The position numbers and the translations under genes are program-made. From Hygrocybe punicea (lineage: Eukaryota > Basidiomycota > Agaricomycetes > Agaricales > Hygrophoraceae): a DNA stretch of 64,000 nucleotides. Shown here in pieces: positions 11,939 to 24,801 of this stretch. The notes below the pieces were generated by a model that saw only the letters and a list, made by a program, of their open reading frames with translations, was not told where the DNA came from and made no database searches. Numbering within the stretch: position 1 is the stretch's first letter; the number at the start of each line of letters is the position of its first letter. Location of the stretch: positions 7,626,001 to 7,690,000 of the forward strand of contig OY744462.1 in the NCBI GenBank assembly GCA_963556145.1, in the 5' to 3' direction.

Positions 11939-13871
11939 GCAATCAAGAAAGTAAACTATCTGGTAAGGAAATATAAGACACTCTGCAGAGCGAGTAAAAT
12001 GACAGCGACAAAGGAGTTGCCAGACATTGTGGAAATTGTCACTGACGACGGCGAATATGTTCTCTTCTGGTCAAACCACCTTGGCGTACCACCTGCTCTA
12101 TCGTGGTGCTCTCTCTCTCCCAGACTCCAATCTCCTCCTGGACGGTCTCACCTTTTCAGCCCCAAGCGCTGGCCTCAATCTCCTCCAGAACCCACTCGCC
12201 CTCGCCCTTGAGAGTATGCGCGGCCGACCTTGTCTGTCTTTTGTACGCGTCGAGAAGATGCAGGATCTCTGGATGGATTTCAGTGGGGACGTTCGCATGT
12301 AAGCCCGCCCTCGTTGTCTTCTTCCCCGTCATCTTCAAGTTGTGTGTTCTTCATCTTTGTAGTCCGAGTCGTCATTGTGGTCGAAGTTACTTATTACAAC
12401 TTGAAGTACTTTATTTAGCTTTGGCCACGGACTGACGCTGTCTTCGATTTAGGTCAGGAACTTCAAGCCAGGACAGCGACACTTGCGGTTGTGCGGTGCA
12501 ACCACGACCTTACCGCACAGCTAACAGAGCGGAAAGAACGGCTCAGCTAGTTGATCCAATTTATCAACGATAATGCTGTGTTAACCAAGGTTCCGATTAT
12601 TTTGTTCGAATTCATTATGCTCTGCTGATCGTTTGGGCCGTAGATCTCGCCAAGGAGTAGGCAACCGACGCAGATGCAATGGGTCCCATGAGGCCCGTCG
12701 CAGATCCAAGCGGCTTTAGCGTTCTGAGGCCTGAAGCTTGCTGACCGCAACTCCATTATTTTTGAGTGGGTCATGTCGAAAAGTATCGGATTCTATTTAA
12801 TTATAGCCGTTAGTCTTTGCTTTCAAATAGTTGGGACTGGGTTTTTCTTCGCTTGCTAATAGAATGTAGGCCATGAAATATTTTCATCGGTGAAAGAGGG
12901 ACTTGTTGGCGTTTCTGACTCATTTCTTTTTTGCGTGCGATTGGATTGGGCAGACCGAGTGCGGGGGCTTGTAGCGCACAACGCCATGTCAAATATAATC
13001 AATGAAAGGTACTTTTACAAACAATAAATCCATTCAACGTCGCGCCACATCATACCGCGAAAAATCGACGGTGATTTCACCAAGAGTATCCACATGAATG
13101 CGAACGCGGTGGTTGCCCTTGCAGCAGAATGAGCATCGGAATTGGCTATCATACAAAAAACTCACCCGATTCACGGCCTGGACGTAAGTCCCCGTTTGCC
13201 ATGCAGCTCCGTAGCAGACTCGGACGGACTGTCCTCGCTGTCACGGTCGACGTCAGCACACGCGTATCAGAAGGCCTCGATCACATACCAGGAAACGATT
13301 GTCGGCCACAGAACGTCGAGCGGCGGCCGCAAGTCGAGCCGACCTTGTGGGCTAGGAGGCCGCTATTGAATAAATATATGAATATAACAAAAAGACTCAC
13401 TTTAGAATTCGATTTTGCCATTTGGTGGCGATGGAGGGCAGGTCTCGTGTTATGAGGTGGAAGTAGAGGATGAGGAGGGTGAACCAGCGGCAGCAGGCCT
13501 GGCGCACAGTGACGAAGGCGACGCAGGTGATGCAGGGAATGTGGAGGGTCGTCCATGGCGATGCCATCGTCTCCGTCGTCATCGAAATACCGCTGCCCCA
13601 ACCGTCAGCACCATCACATATGTCCCCCTGCTTTTTATTTCCTTATTTCACTTTTCTCTCTGCGTATATTACGCTATGTACAGTATCTAGAAGAATAACT
13701 AGTTGATATATATAACACTTTAGAAGGCGGCGGGATAGTGAGAAAAGTCGAGCTGGAGGCGTTCCTGACAACAGGCGGCTGTCGGGACAGCGGCGGAAAG
13801 ATTCGAAACAATGCCGCTATATATAATCATATATAATTATATATAATTCGGAAAGGAGGTTTTTCTTGATC
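11939..13871. other. no confident gene
   Basis: Several ORFs of 60-110 codons overlap on both strands. One minus-strand reading (13582-13397) has hydrophobic stretches, but no start, splice structure or family supports it. Confidence 0.45.
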
Positions 13872-14240
13872 GTATATTGTATGGTCAAGGTTCTACAAGA
13901 CTGATAAAAAATGGTATTTCACAGGAATAATTAAATATTTATCAGAATGACTTATATTGTGTGGCTAAGCTTCTACAAGACTGTAAAAAATGGTATTTAA
14001 CAGGAATAATTAAATGTTCATCAGAATGGCTTATATTGTATGGCCAAGCTTCTATAAGACCGTGAAAAAATGGTATTTCACAGGAATAATTAAATGCCCA
14101 TCACAATGGCTTATATTATATGGCCGAGCCTCTATAAGACTTTGAAAAAATGGTATTTAACAGGAATAATTAAATGCTCATCAGAATGGCTTATATTGCA
14201 TGGCCAAGCTTCTATAAGACTGTGAAAAAATGGGATTGCA
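13872..14240. repeat. 80-bp satellite, about 4.5 copies
   Basis: Unit starts recur at 13872, 13953, 14032, 14112 and 14192. It is the same unit as at the left edge of the window. Units differ by point changes and one- to two-base indels. Confidence 0.9.
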
Positions 14241-14780
14241 GCGGAATAATTACGTGTATATTGTAGCCCCTTATATACAGCAATCAATTTCCACAAATCT
14301 GAGTGCAAGTGATCAACCATCGCAATAATTATATTGTACTTGAATGCATTTATTTGCCTAGATAAGACATTGCAAACGGCTGCAAGTCTGCTTATCAATT
14401 CTCAACTCCGCCTGGATATACCGGCGCCTCCCCGATTTCCCGATGTATGCACTGGCAGGGGCTGGCACCGACTTTTTCACTGAAACTGGTTATTCAAGGC
14501 TTCCCGCAAAGCCTCCTGCGGGATCCGGGACAGTCCTGAATTTTCTGGTTCTTTGGGCAGTATCACGTCCCTTCATACTATCCGTACAATATGAGGACTG
14601 ATTGTTGGGAGAATACCCGCCTTGTATTGGTTATTATCATTGCCTCAAGTTTCCACCTGCTATTCCCACTGGCAACTGTCCATACTATTTCACCGTTGAC
14701 ACGCCATCAGCACAGACTCTTGCCCCCACCCTGGATCACCCAACGAATTGGCGAATCGTTACCCGGCCCTCGTCTTCGCC

Positions 14781-14788
14781 TATAAAAG
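14781..14788 (+). promoter_or_regulatory. TATA box of secreted protein gene, copy 1
   Basis: TATAAAAG about 100 bp upstream of the ATG at 14880, identical in the duplicate at 43441-43448. Confidence 0.6.
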
Positions 14789-14879
14789 TGTCAGCACTCT
14801 CTCTCTCGAATTCCCCAGAGCTGGTCTCTCAAACACACTCACGACACTGACACGAACCCACACTCTTTCCATCTGAACC

Positions 14880-15751
14880 ATGCGTTTCACTTCGTTCTTC
14901 GCAGGCCTCACCATTGCCTTCACTCCTGTGATGCTCGCGATCTCTGCCCCCCTCCTGGTAAGCAGCTATCTGTGCCACCGGCATAATCCTTCCAGAGTGA
15001 TCTTTCACTCCCATGGCGTGTAGGTTAGGGACATCCACGCAGATGCAAATGATCTGATCATAAGGAGGTGCGTTCTTTCAACATCTGGACCTGTCCCCAC
15101 ATTCTGACAATACAACAAATCTCATTGCCGACAGCAGCATCCCGCTCTTGACGAAGCGGTCAATCCCGGTTGTAAGTAGCACGTATTCTGGCATATAAAA
15201 CCCAGAGCTCAATCCTGCTTCCTCGCACTCTTAGCCACCACTCACCCCACCCGAAACCCCACCATCGTCTCGGCCTGAGACTCCGCCTCATAATGGCGCT
15301 TTGACCAACAACCCCGTAACCTCCCACACTGAGTCTCCGTCTCCTGAGATCGCGTTGGTGACTTTGCCTAACACTGGGTCTGCACCTCTGGTAATTCACA
15401 TAACAAACCCCAAATGTTTCCCTCTCAACATTTTCTTCACAGAGAGGTCCCGGCCGTAGTGGGAGCCCTGGCCCCACGCTGCACAACGGTCTCAATGGTG
15501 TACATGGACCTCCTCCATCTAGATCTCAAACTCCGGCTCAGCAGCCACCACCTCAGCTTCGACCACTTGGATCTCCATCTAGATATCCAACTCCGGTTCA
15601 GCAGCCACCACCTCAGCTTCAACCACTTGGATCTCCATCTAGATCTCCAACTCCGGTTCAGCAGCCACTTCGGGCTCAGTCTGCGCCTCCTGGGCATTCT
15701 CAGTCTTCTCGGTCTTCATCTTTGTCACCGATATCCGAACTTGAAGACTGA
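14880..15751 (+). CDS. small secreted proline-rich protein, copy 1
   Basis: Five exons: 14880-14957, 15024-15067, 15135-15171, 15235-15390 and 15443-15751. All junctions are GT-AG and in phase, giving about 207 residues. Exon 1 is a signal peptide (MRFTSFFAG, hydrophobic core, then APLL). Exons 2-3 make a short pro-region with an IRSS-type basic site and a Kex2-like LTKR. Exons 4-5 are Pro/Ser/Thr/Gln-rich and hold about 2.5 copies of a 20-residue repeat (60 bp, around PTPVQQPPPQ) before the end ISELED. The duplicate at 43540-44296 keeps exons 1-3 and the flanks almost unchanged but has a very different tail. The sequence points to a secreted, Kex2-processed protein; its role is unknown. An overlapping ORF in another frame of exon 5 was set aside because it breaks the phase. 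Confidence 0.75.
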
Positions 15752-16578
15752 GAAGCTTCAGACATCACAGCCACTGATGAGCGGAAAGAAGGATGTAGCT
15801 CAGGGTGGAGCATTGAGGTGGAAGGGAGCTGTGGTACTGAAGACTTTGTTTACTTACGGATGGAATGCAAATATTTCTGATTCAGATTGGCTTCGAAGAT
15901 TCGAAGATATCCAAGTTTAATATTTGTATACCAAAACTTGCACTAAGTAACAGTCTGTATCACCGTTTGGTCAGTTTGGGTGATAGTTGTTTTGCAGCGA
16001 GATTTTGTCACCCATTCAAGTTCCTATAGGTCGTTCCAAGCGTTGCAAAAGCCATGACGTCACTAACGAAGTCTCTGCCAGTCGGGCAGTGCTAGTTGAC
16101 CCGATAGCGGCTGTTGTACCAGGGCCTCTGGAGCCCGGGAGGCTGTTCGGGCAACAATGCTTGGCGCCAATGCTGCGGCGGTGTTAGGTTCCTGATTCCT
16201 GACCAGTAAGTATAAGTACTAGTACTAGTACTTAGTACGTACTTGTGCTTGTTGGACGTTCACCAGACAACGAGGCTTTGGGTAATGATGATGAACAGCA
16301 TTTTCAGGATATGAAAACGATAACAGTTGTGTGTGTGTCCCGTAACAAGCGCTGCTGCCGCGCCCATGCGGTATGGCGGAAGGAAACGATAATCCGAGTC
16401 TACATCTTAACTGTATATCAAAACGATCTTGGTTGAGTTTCTGCAGGCTTTTTGCCAGCGTGTCAGTACGAACAGTTGCCAAGGCAAAGTCTGCGGTATT
16501 GCAAACCCCTCAGGTATTTGTAGTGGGACTCCAGTGGAAGCGAATTGTTGAGACCCTATCTGTAATTCCCTTATTGGC

Positions 16579-16615
<37 letters not shown>

Positions 16616-16709
16616 AAAAGGAACAATGAAACAACGCCCGCAACACGTTCTTTGGTCGGAGGTGGCGCGGTGACGACCGTCAAAGGACCTTTTATGCCTG
16701 GAACGCATA
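15752..16709. other. conserved 3' flank of secreted-protein unit
   Basis: No gene recognised. The stretch is almost identical to 44297-45294, including an ATT-repeat tract. It leads directly into the 5' UTR of the FLC gene in the intact unit, so it is the promoter side of that gene. Confidence 0.6.
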
Positions 16710-17346
16710 CTGTAGGTAACTGTATGGTGGCAACGGCCAGATTTGTCAAAAATTGTGTGACGACCCGCCCCGATGCAACAAAGTGCCGGTGACATGTGGG
16801 TGGCACTGCGGAGTGGCAGGCAGAAGTTTTGTGGCAGCTTTGTGGCAGCGATATATACATTGTACAAACATTGCCTGTCTTTTATCCAGCAATGAGTAAA
16901 CGACCAGCGAAAGGGCCTTCTATGCTGTATAAACTGTACATTTATTTGCCGCGGCCGCCGCCGCATTTTGGAGTGACCGCGACTTAAAAGATTTTGAGTA
17001 GATGAAGCTATATACATGAACTATATCCATGTCATTACTGGCGCATAATATTCCATTTTTGTTTGCGAGGCAAGGCGTTTTGCACACAGGGCTCCAACTG
17101 TAAGAATGATTCGGCCTGCACAATGTTGCCGACGCTCTCCCACTGCCCATTCAATGACCTCGCAAAGCCAGGCACATGTCAATAGACATGGCTACTGCAT
17201 TTTCGAGGTGGATTGCAGGGTGTGGGAGGTGTCGGTAGGGTGGCCATCCTCGTTGTTGGCACTGTCGCACTGTCCTTTTTTCCTTGTCGATATTGTCTTC
17301 AACCGTGTGACCCGCATCTTCGTGAGTCGTCTACATCTTCGTCCGT

Positions 17347-18140
17347 TGTAGAGGGTCCTCGACCCTCTGAGGCCGTAACATCGATATCTAGCGAATCCGC
17401 TCGAACCCGACGTCTCTAGCAATCTACGCTCGAACCCGACGCAACCCGACGCAACCCGATGCATACCGACTAGCACGGCCGCTCACGTACCTGGTTGGTC
17501 TATCTCCTAAACTCACGGAACTTCAAATATCAAAGATAGATCTCATCGGACTGGGATCCCGACATCGGACTTGCCTTATTCACGCCTAGCGTCTCCCTTA
17601 TGGGGATATAGTAAAGTATATTGCATCTTTTACGGTTTTTATATCTTCCACCCATTTTCCCTGTCATTGTCGCCTCGCAACGCTCTTCCTACTTCCCCAT
17701 TTTTATTCTCCTTTGTTTCCTCTCATCGGCTGAGGACTCTCGTCCAAATCTAGGTACAGAAATTTGTAGTATAAAAACGGTGCCCAAGCGCCGTCTCAAA
17801 ATAAGAAACCAGTTCCCCCGTTTCCTCTCTCTGAGAATTAGTCTCTCAGTAAAATCCATCGCACACATTGCTCGTCGGATTCCTCGACGCTCTCCCCGTC
17901 GTTCTACCGCCTTTATCTCTACGTCCCTCGTCACCCAACACCTGACCCGCCGTACCCGACATCGTCGGCTTTGTTGGCTTCGACCGGTCTCGATAGATTT
18001 CAGTAGTTTACTTGGCGGCTTCTTACCATTTATATCCTATCATTTTACTGAAGCTTGTTAGACTATTCCTAGTCACTTCTATGCTGACCCCCACAGGCTT
18101 AGGATTATTATTCCGCAGCCACCCCGACCTCGCCTTTACA
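17347..18140 (+). repeat. 5' LTR of gypsy element
   Basis: Begins TGTAGAGGGTCCTCGACC and ends CGCCTTTACA (TG...CA). It contains TATAAAAA at 17770-17777, a likely promoter element. The same 5' start is found at 33310 and 54459. Confidence 0.95.
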
Positions 18141-18141
18141 T

Positions 18142-18160
18142 CTGGAGCCCACCGCGAGGA
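18142..18160 (+). other. primer-binding site
   Basis: TGGAGCCCACCGCGAGGA follows the 5' LTR after one or two bases. The leading TGG pairs with the CCA end of a tRNA. The exact tRNA was not determined. The second gypsy copy has the same site with one change at 55246. Confidence 0.7.
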
Positions 18161-18170
18161 ATAGTCTAGC

Positions 18171-20945
18171 ACCACCATAGCTTCCTCTTCCCGTATCCCT
18201 CCCTCTGACCGTCGTCTTCGAGATCTTCCTCGAAGAACTCTTCAACAAGAACTCTCTTTAGCCACCTTCGACCCGACAATCGACGACGACTTCTTCCAGC
18301 TAGTACCCGACCACCTCGCTCGACATAACAATCTCCCGCTCGTCTCAGGGTCAAACACCCCCCTATATCTTTCATCCGACAGTCTCGAATCAGTCGATAT
18401 ACCGATAATTACCATTACACCCGACTCATCCGATCTCAGTTCGACACCCGCATCGCCTACGTCCCTGACTTCGACCTCGTTAGAACCCCCATCCACGTCT
18501 TCGCTCTCGACATCGAAAACTCCGTCATCGTCATCGTCTCCGTCTTCGCTCTCGACATTGAAAACTCTGTCATCGTCATTGTCCCCGTCTTCGTCTTCGT
18601 CCACGCTGTCATCGTCCACGTTACCCGACCCGCTCATCATACACCCGACAACCGCTTCATCGACATCTCAGCTCCTTCCACCCAGAATGACTTCGACCTC
18701 TGGATCTTCGACTGCTCCCCACGTTACCGCTCCCCATGTTACTCCACGACAAATGCCCGCTCGCGGTCACTCCACGGCCCCGACCTTCGACGGGAACCCG
18801 CTCAATTTAAACTGCTTCTTCGAAGAAGTCGAGATACTTGCTGCCAATGCTGCTCTCAACGACGCAGGACACATCAAGCATAGTCTGCGCTACGCGTCAC
18901 TTAGCGACTACGAGCTTTGGGCGAGTTTACCTAGCGCGACCGGCGTCGATTATGCCGCATTCAAAAGGAGCGTACTCGTGCTATACCCAGGCACGGAAGA
19001 CGACCACCGGTACACTATGGCGGATCTCGACCGTCTTACGCACACCCAAACCGCTTACGGTATCCGTACCTGCGCCGAACTTGGCGAATATTACCGCGAG
19101 TTCATCCGAATCTCAGGGTTTCTTCTAGACAAGGGTCGGATCTCTCCTCGAGAACGCAACATCGCATACGAGAACGGCTTCCATATCGAGCTTAAAAAGG
19201 ACATCAAAACCCGTCTGCAGTACCAAAAACCGAACCATTTCCATAGTGACCCTTAAGACTTCCAGGACTTCCACAATTGCGCCCACTTCCTGCTGGCTGG
19301 AACCGTGGCCGAACCATCCACCGTCTCTCATCTATCGTCAACGTCGCCTGCCACCATCCGGTACTCGACTCCAATAGAACCCGCCACCCGCTACCCGCCA
19401 CCCGCTCGCTATGACCCGGTCATTCCTAAAGCGGAACCAGTCGAACCTAACGTAACCGACCTATTTTGTCTCGTTTCGCAACAACTCGCCGTCCTCACAC
19501 AAGCCCTCACTGAACGCAACAACCCCCCAAAGCCGTGTGCAAATAGAGCTGAGCCGACCACTGCGGGACAGGGTTTCACCAATTTCAACTGCCTCTTTTG
19601 CGACGACCCGTTCCATCGTATACACGATTGTCCCATCTGCGAGCAGTACACTCGAGATGGGATATGCCGCAAGAACGAGCATGGCTGCATCGTATTGCCT
19701 AACGGAATGTATCTTCCAAAGGCTATCGTCAGCAAAAATATGAAGGATCGCTTCGACGCGTGGCACGCACAGAACCCCGGCAACCGCGCTCCCCCTGCCC
19801 GCAACCCCACAGAACCGTTCCAACGCGACCCGCCGCCTCATGTCAAAGCTAACTTCGTCTCCGCTGTCGAAGTACCCACCTACGAACCAGAGGTCACCAC
19901 CGAGTATGCCGACATCTTTCAGTCCACGACGTCCGACATCGACGACGACAATGAACAAATCAAGGTTCTGGAAGCCGAAGTGCAGCGGCTTCGTAAACGG
20001 GTTAGATTCGACGGTGTAGAGATCCCATCGAAAGTGAAAGGCAAGTCTAGAGAAACGTTTCCCAATCCGCCCGCCACTTCCACGTCCGTCCCCGCCGCGA
20101 AACCCGCCGAGAAAACGTCTACTAGACCTGTCAACGAGCACCTGATCACCATCATTCCACCTTCGAACACGCGGCTGACCGAGCCGACCGCCTTCATGCC
20201 ACGCACTCCCCAGAACCTTCCCGCGTCGCACCCCCAGTACCGCTATCAGGCCCCCATCGAAGATCCCGGTATCGCCAAATCTGTCATCGACCGCGCGCTC
20301 GATTCTCAAGTCTGCATTTCACAACGAGAACTTTTAGCCATGTCGTCTGACGCCCGCCGTCACATGAAGGACCTCACTACGTCGAAAAAGGTCACCGCCG
20401 AGAGTAACAACGTCGAGGTTTTCCATTTTCACGCACCCGAAATCCCCACTCGCGCCTGTCAACACTGTCAGGAAAACGTCCCGCTCGTCGTCGGCCGCGA
20501 CTCAGTCCCTCTCCGTGCGGTTTACCCGCTCATCAATGGAAAATTCGTATTCGAGTGCGTCCTCGACAATGGTTCCATGATCATCGGCATGCGACGCGAT
20601 ATTTGGGAGAAACTCGGTTACGGCCTCCAAAATATGAAGATGCGGATGCAGTCGGCAAATAAAAGCGACAATGACACCCTCGGCCGGATCGCCAACCTAA
20701 AATTCACTTTTGGCGACGTCGATCTTTTCCTCCAAGTCCAAGTCGTCGACGACACCCCCTACGAGATCCTCATCGGCCGCCCGTTCTTCACGCTTTCCGA
20801 GGCCCTTACGAAGGATTATAAAAACGGAGAACAACAAGTCACGATCACGGATCCAAACACCGGTGCCATCGTCACCTTACCCACCATCAAGCACAACCAA
20901 AAGAACCGACGAGAGCGGTCCGACACCGGAAAGCCGGATTTTTAG
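18171..20945 (+). pseudogene. gypsy gag-protease ORF with one stop
   Basis: One frame is open from about 18171. The first in-frame ATG shared with the second copy is at 18687. The upstream part is Ser/Thr/Pro-rich and open in both copies, so translation may begin earlier. The capsid-like region (18780-19250) includes LDRLTHTQTAYGI and is followed by a TAA at 19254-19256, where the second copy has TAT. The frame then continues through a zinc knuckle CLFCDDPFHRIHDC (near 19595), a coiled stretch, and an aspartic-protease-like domain with LDNGSM in place of the usual DTG/DSG and ILIGRPFF. It ends at a TAG at 20943-20945. Confidence 0.85.
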
Positions 20946-23900
20946 AAGTTGAGGACCCGGAGATACCTCTTGGGAAGGATGCACCGGGAGATGAGAAGCT
21001 GCCACTCGAAAGTGACCACACCTATACCATGAACTATGCTTCCCTTTTGCCGTTTCCCCTAGAAGAGGACTTATGTTTTTCTATTGATTTAGATTTCTCT
21101 TCGTCTCAGCCTCAGACTGCCGCCCAGTACATTTCATTGTTGACCGATGTACAAAATCAGATATGTACTACCGATACCCTTCCTTCGTCTTGTTCCGTCT
21201 CTGCTCCTGCGTCACCTATTTCTTCTTCGAATATTTGTAACAAAGCCTCTGCTGAACACGCTACTTATATCTCGTATACCACCCCCCCTACCAGGGACCT
21301 AAAAGGAGTCGTTACCAAGAAAAAGTATAAGAAGGTAGCCGATCGTATCCGCCCAATTTCTACCACTCTTCCCGACGAATACCGGATAATACGCGAGATC
21401 ACCGGCGACCCGCTAGCCGACTTACCCACGCTCCCGACTCACCTGCCCGACTTTACACCCGGCACCCACTATACCCAGGAATGACACGACGCGATGCCGA
21501 TGAACCCAGATGGTTTCCTTTGGCCTGAGGAAGAGAAACTCGGCCACCATATCATCAAAATGCAAGAAGCCACTTTCGCCTGGAATGAATCCGAAAAAGG
21601 GCAATTCAACACGGACTACTTCCCGCCGATCCACATTCCCACCGTACCGCACGACCCGTGGGTCCATCGCAATATCCCAATCCCACCCGGCATCCTTAAC
21701 GAAGTCATCGGCATCATCAAAGACAAAATTAACGCCGGTACCTATGAACCCTCTAATTCGTCATACCGCTCCCGCTGGTTCTGCGTTTTGAAAAAGGATG
21801 GGAAGTCTCTTCGAATCGTCCACGATCTACAGCCGCTTAACGCCGTCACCATCCGCGATCCCGCCGTACCGCCCATGACCGAGCACTTGGCCGAGGCCTT
21901 TGGTGGCCACTCTTGCTACGCTTCCTTCGACCTTTTCGTCTCTTTCGACCAACGCCTCGTCCACCCCTCGTCTCGGGACTATATGACCTTTCAGTCTCCA
22001 CTCGGAACGCTTCGACTTACGCGGATTGCTATGGGATACACAAATTCCCCGCAGATCCTACACGGTGACTCCACGTACATCCTCCGTGACGAAATCCCTC
22101 ATCTTGCCGTTCCGTATATGGACGATATTCCCGTCAAAGGGCCTCCAACCCGCTATGAGCAACCCGACGGTACCTATGAGACTATACCCGAGAACCCGGC
22201 AATCCGACGTTTCATTTGGGAGCACTTCCAAGGTGTCAACCGCATCATCCAGCGTTTCCGCTATGTCGGCGGTACCTTCAACGGCAAAAAACTCGAGTTG
22301 TGTCGACCCTCAGTCATCGTTGTTGGCCACCGATGCACATACGAAGGAAGAGTAGCCGACAACTCCAAAGTACAGAAGATTCGCGATTGGCCACTGCCGA
22401 CCAACCTCACCGAAGTTCGCGCCTTTCTCGGTATCTGCGGCGTCTTGCGTATTTTTATCAAGGACTTCTCGCTCCACTCCCGACCCCTCATCCATCTTAC
22501 CCACAAAGGTATACCCTTCGAATTTGGTGAAGAAGAAGAGACCGCCATCGACTACCTCAAAAATGCCGTCATTACGTCGCCAGCGCTGCGCGCTATCGAC
22601 TACATGCATGAATGGGAAGTGATTCTCGCCGTTGATTCATCCGTCCTTGGAGTCGGCTTCGTTCTCATGCAAATCCGCGCTGACGGAAAACGTTATCCGA
22701 ATCGCTTTGGTTCAATATCGTGGAACGAACGTGAAGCCCTATACTCCCAGTCCAAGCTCGAACTCTACGGCCTCTTCAGGGCCCTCCGCGCCTACCGAAT
22801 CTTCATCATCGGCGTCCGCAACCTCACTGTTGAAGTCGACGCGAAGTACATAAAAGGGATGCTCAACAACCCCGACATTCAGCCCAATGCAACGATCAAC
22901 CGATGGATAGCCGGCGTGCTCTTATTTGACTTTAGACTCGTTCACGTACCCGCTTCCGCACACAGTGCACCCGACGGACTCTCCCGATGCCCCCACGCTG
23001 CAGAAGACCCCGAGGAGATCAACGACTCTGACGATTGGCTCGATCACTCCTACGGTTTCTTTATGGAAGTCGTCAACTACCGACCCGTCCCCATACTGTC
23101 TAAGCCGATTGCCGTATGCGGCCGATGCCGTGCCACAGCCGACCGACTCCACGAGTTACCTGCCGTCCTCGTCTACACAAATCAGGAAGCCGTCTCTGAC
23201 ATACCGCGATCCGATAAAGCCCGCGCGGCCGACGCTCGTCTTGCCCTCGTCGAGACCTGGTTACGAGATCTAACCCGACCCGCGAACTTCACGGACGAAG
23301 AATACCGTCTGTTCTTACGATACGCCCTTGAATTCTTCGTCACCAATAACAAGCTTTGGCGTAAAGACCGTCACGGAAAACACAAACTCGTCATACCGCC
23401 CGACCGCCGGCTTCAGTTACTCAAAGACGCTCACAACTCTCTCGGCCACAAAGGTATATTCTCCGTTCGCGCTCGGCTACTCAATCGTTTCTGGTGGCCG
23501 CACCTCGACCATGACATTAAGTGGTACGTCCAGTCTTGCCATCAGTGCCAAGTATGGCAAATGTGTTATCATCACATTCCGCCCACCGTCGCTACACCGG
23601 CCTCGCTATTTCGTAAAGCATATGTCGACACAATGTTTATGCCACGATCCGGCGGCTATCGATACATCGTCCAAGCCCGTTGCTCCCTGTCCGCCTACCC
23701 TGAGTTCCGCATGTTACGCCGCGAGACCGGCTCCACCATCGGCATGTTCTTGTTCGAAGACATCTTATGCCGTTGGGGCGCTCTCGAAGAAATTGTCACC
23801 GACAACGGCAAGCCATTCGTAGAGGTGCTCGACTATCTCACCTCCCGCTACGGTATCTGGCACATCCGCATTTCGCCCTATAACTCACAAGCGAACGGAC

Positions 23901-24595
23901 ACGTTGAGCGTCGCCATCTTGATGTCCAGGAGGCCATTATGAAAAGTTGTGACGGAGATGAAAAGAAATGGCACACCGTTACCCATTCCGTATTTTGGGC
24001 CGAGCGGGTCACTACACACAAAAGCCTCGGATACTCGTCCTACTACATCGCACACGGAGTAGAACCGCTTTTTCCATTCGATTTTGCCGAAGCTACGTAC
24101 ATGGTTCCGACGCAAGATACAATGTCTACGACCGACCTCATAGTCATCCGCGCCCGACAACTTCGTAAACGAGAAGCCGACCTCGATCGGGTCAAAGAAA
24201 AGCTCACCAAATCTCGGCTCGCGTCCGCCCGGCAATTCGAGCAGAAATACGCCAACACGATCAAAGTTTTCAACTTTGAACCCGGTAACCTCGTTCTCGT
24301 CCGAAATTCACGTATCAAAATGTCTCTCAATCGTAAAGCAAAACCACGGTACTTTGGACCCATGGTTGTCGTTAGGAAAACAGAAGGCGGATCTTACATA
24401 CTAGCCAAACTCGACGGTGCGGTTTCTAGATCTCGATTTGCCGCTTTCCAAGTGGTACCCTACCACGCCTGCTCAAAAATATCGATACCGTTGGACGATT
24501 TCTTACAATACCCCGATGCCGACGATACCGATTCAAACGATCTTGATGATCCGACGTACCCGCCCTCCATAGACTCCTCACCCGACGACGATTAA
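20945..24595 (+). CDS. gypsy pol: reverse transcriptase, RNase H, integrase
   Basis: The frame opens at 20945, one base back from the gag-protease frame, and runs to 24595 with a single in-frame TGA at 21482-21484 (context fits CGA to TGA). After it, 1033 codons are open. Reverse transcriptase shows FCVLKKDGKSLRIVHDL and the catalytic PYMDD (YMDD at 22115-22126). RNase H begins at AVDSS near 22630. The integrase has an HHCC finger (LGHKG to CHQC, 23440-23550) and a DDE core with D near 23625, TDNGKPF near 23797 and NGHVERRH near 23895. The C-terminal KPRYFGPMVVVR block resembles a GPY/F module. All catalytic residues look present, so only the TGA, and the need to shift from gag, stop it from being complete. 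Confidence 0.93.
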
Positions 24596-24801
24596 GCATT
24601 TCATTTATATTCTGTCCACGTTATACCCCCATTTCATTTAGTTCCTCTTAGTTTTCTAAACAATATGACGAATGATGCGAATAGTCCTGTGTCTTCGGGA
24701 GCCGATCGGCTTTCCTTAGCTGGGTGAACAAGCTGACACGTCTTTTATGTACACGATATATTTTTTTATATATACAACGGGCTCGTTATTTTTTTTCTAT
24801 T
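24596..24801. other. spacer between pol and antisense ORF
   Basis: A 206-bp AT-rich spacer with T runs. Pol and the antisense ORF converge here, so both 3' ends and poly(A) signals should lie in it. Confidence 0.5.

Larger units (their letters stand above)
14443..16709. repeat. segmental duplication B, upstream copy
   Basis: Matches 43108-45294 in the same orientation, from ATGCACTGGCAGGGGCTGGC to CCTTTTATGCCTGGAACGC. Non-coding parts, including the promoter, an ATT microsatellite (near 16577-16612) and a long 3' flank, are nearly identical. It ends at the TA where the DNA transposon at 16710 inserted. Confidence 0.92.

Noticed and set aside
11999..12435. Protein-coding gene with two overlapping frames
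   Set aside because: Neither frame shows a start context, intron or domain that holds up, and they would need a frameshift to be joined.
15414..15920. 168-codon ORF with SSHHLSFDHLDLHLD repeats
   Set aside because: It overlaps exon 5 of the secreted-protein gene in another frame, and does not keep phase with the upstream exons, while the proline-rich frame does in both copies.
18242..18640. Minus-strand acidic ORF with a DDDDDGVFDVESED run
   Set aside because: Antisense of the Ser/Thr-rich gag leader (TCGTCA repeats read backwards); likewise at 55424-55696.
19461..20309. 282-codon minus-strand ORF opposite gag
   Set aside because: Shadow of the well-supported gag-protease frame with its zinc knuckle; no motif of its own.
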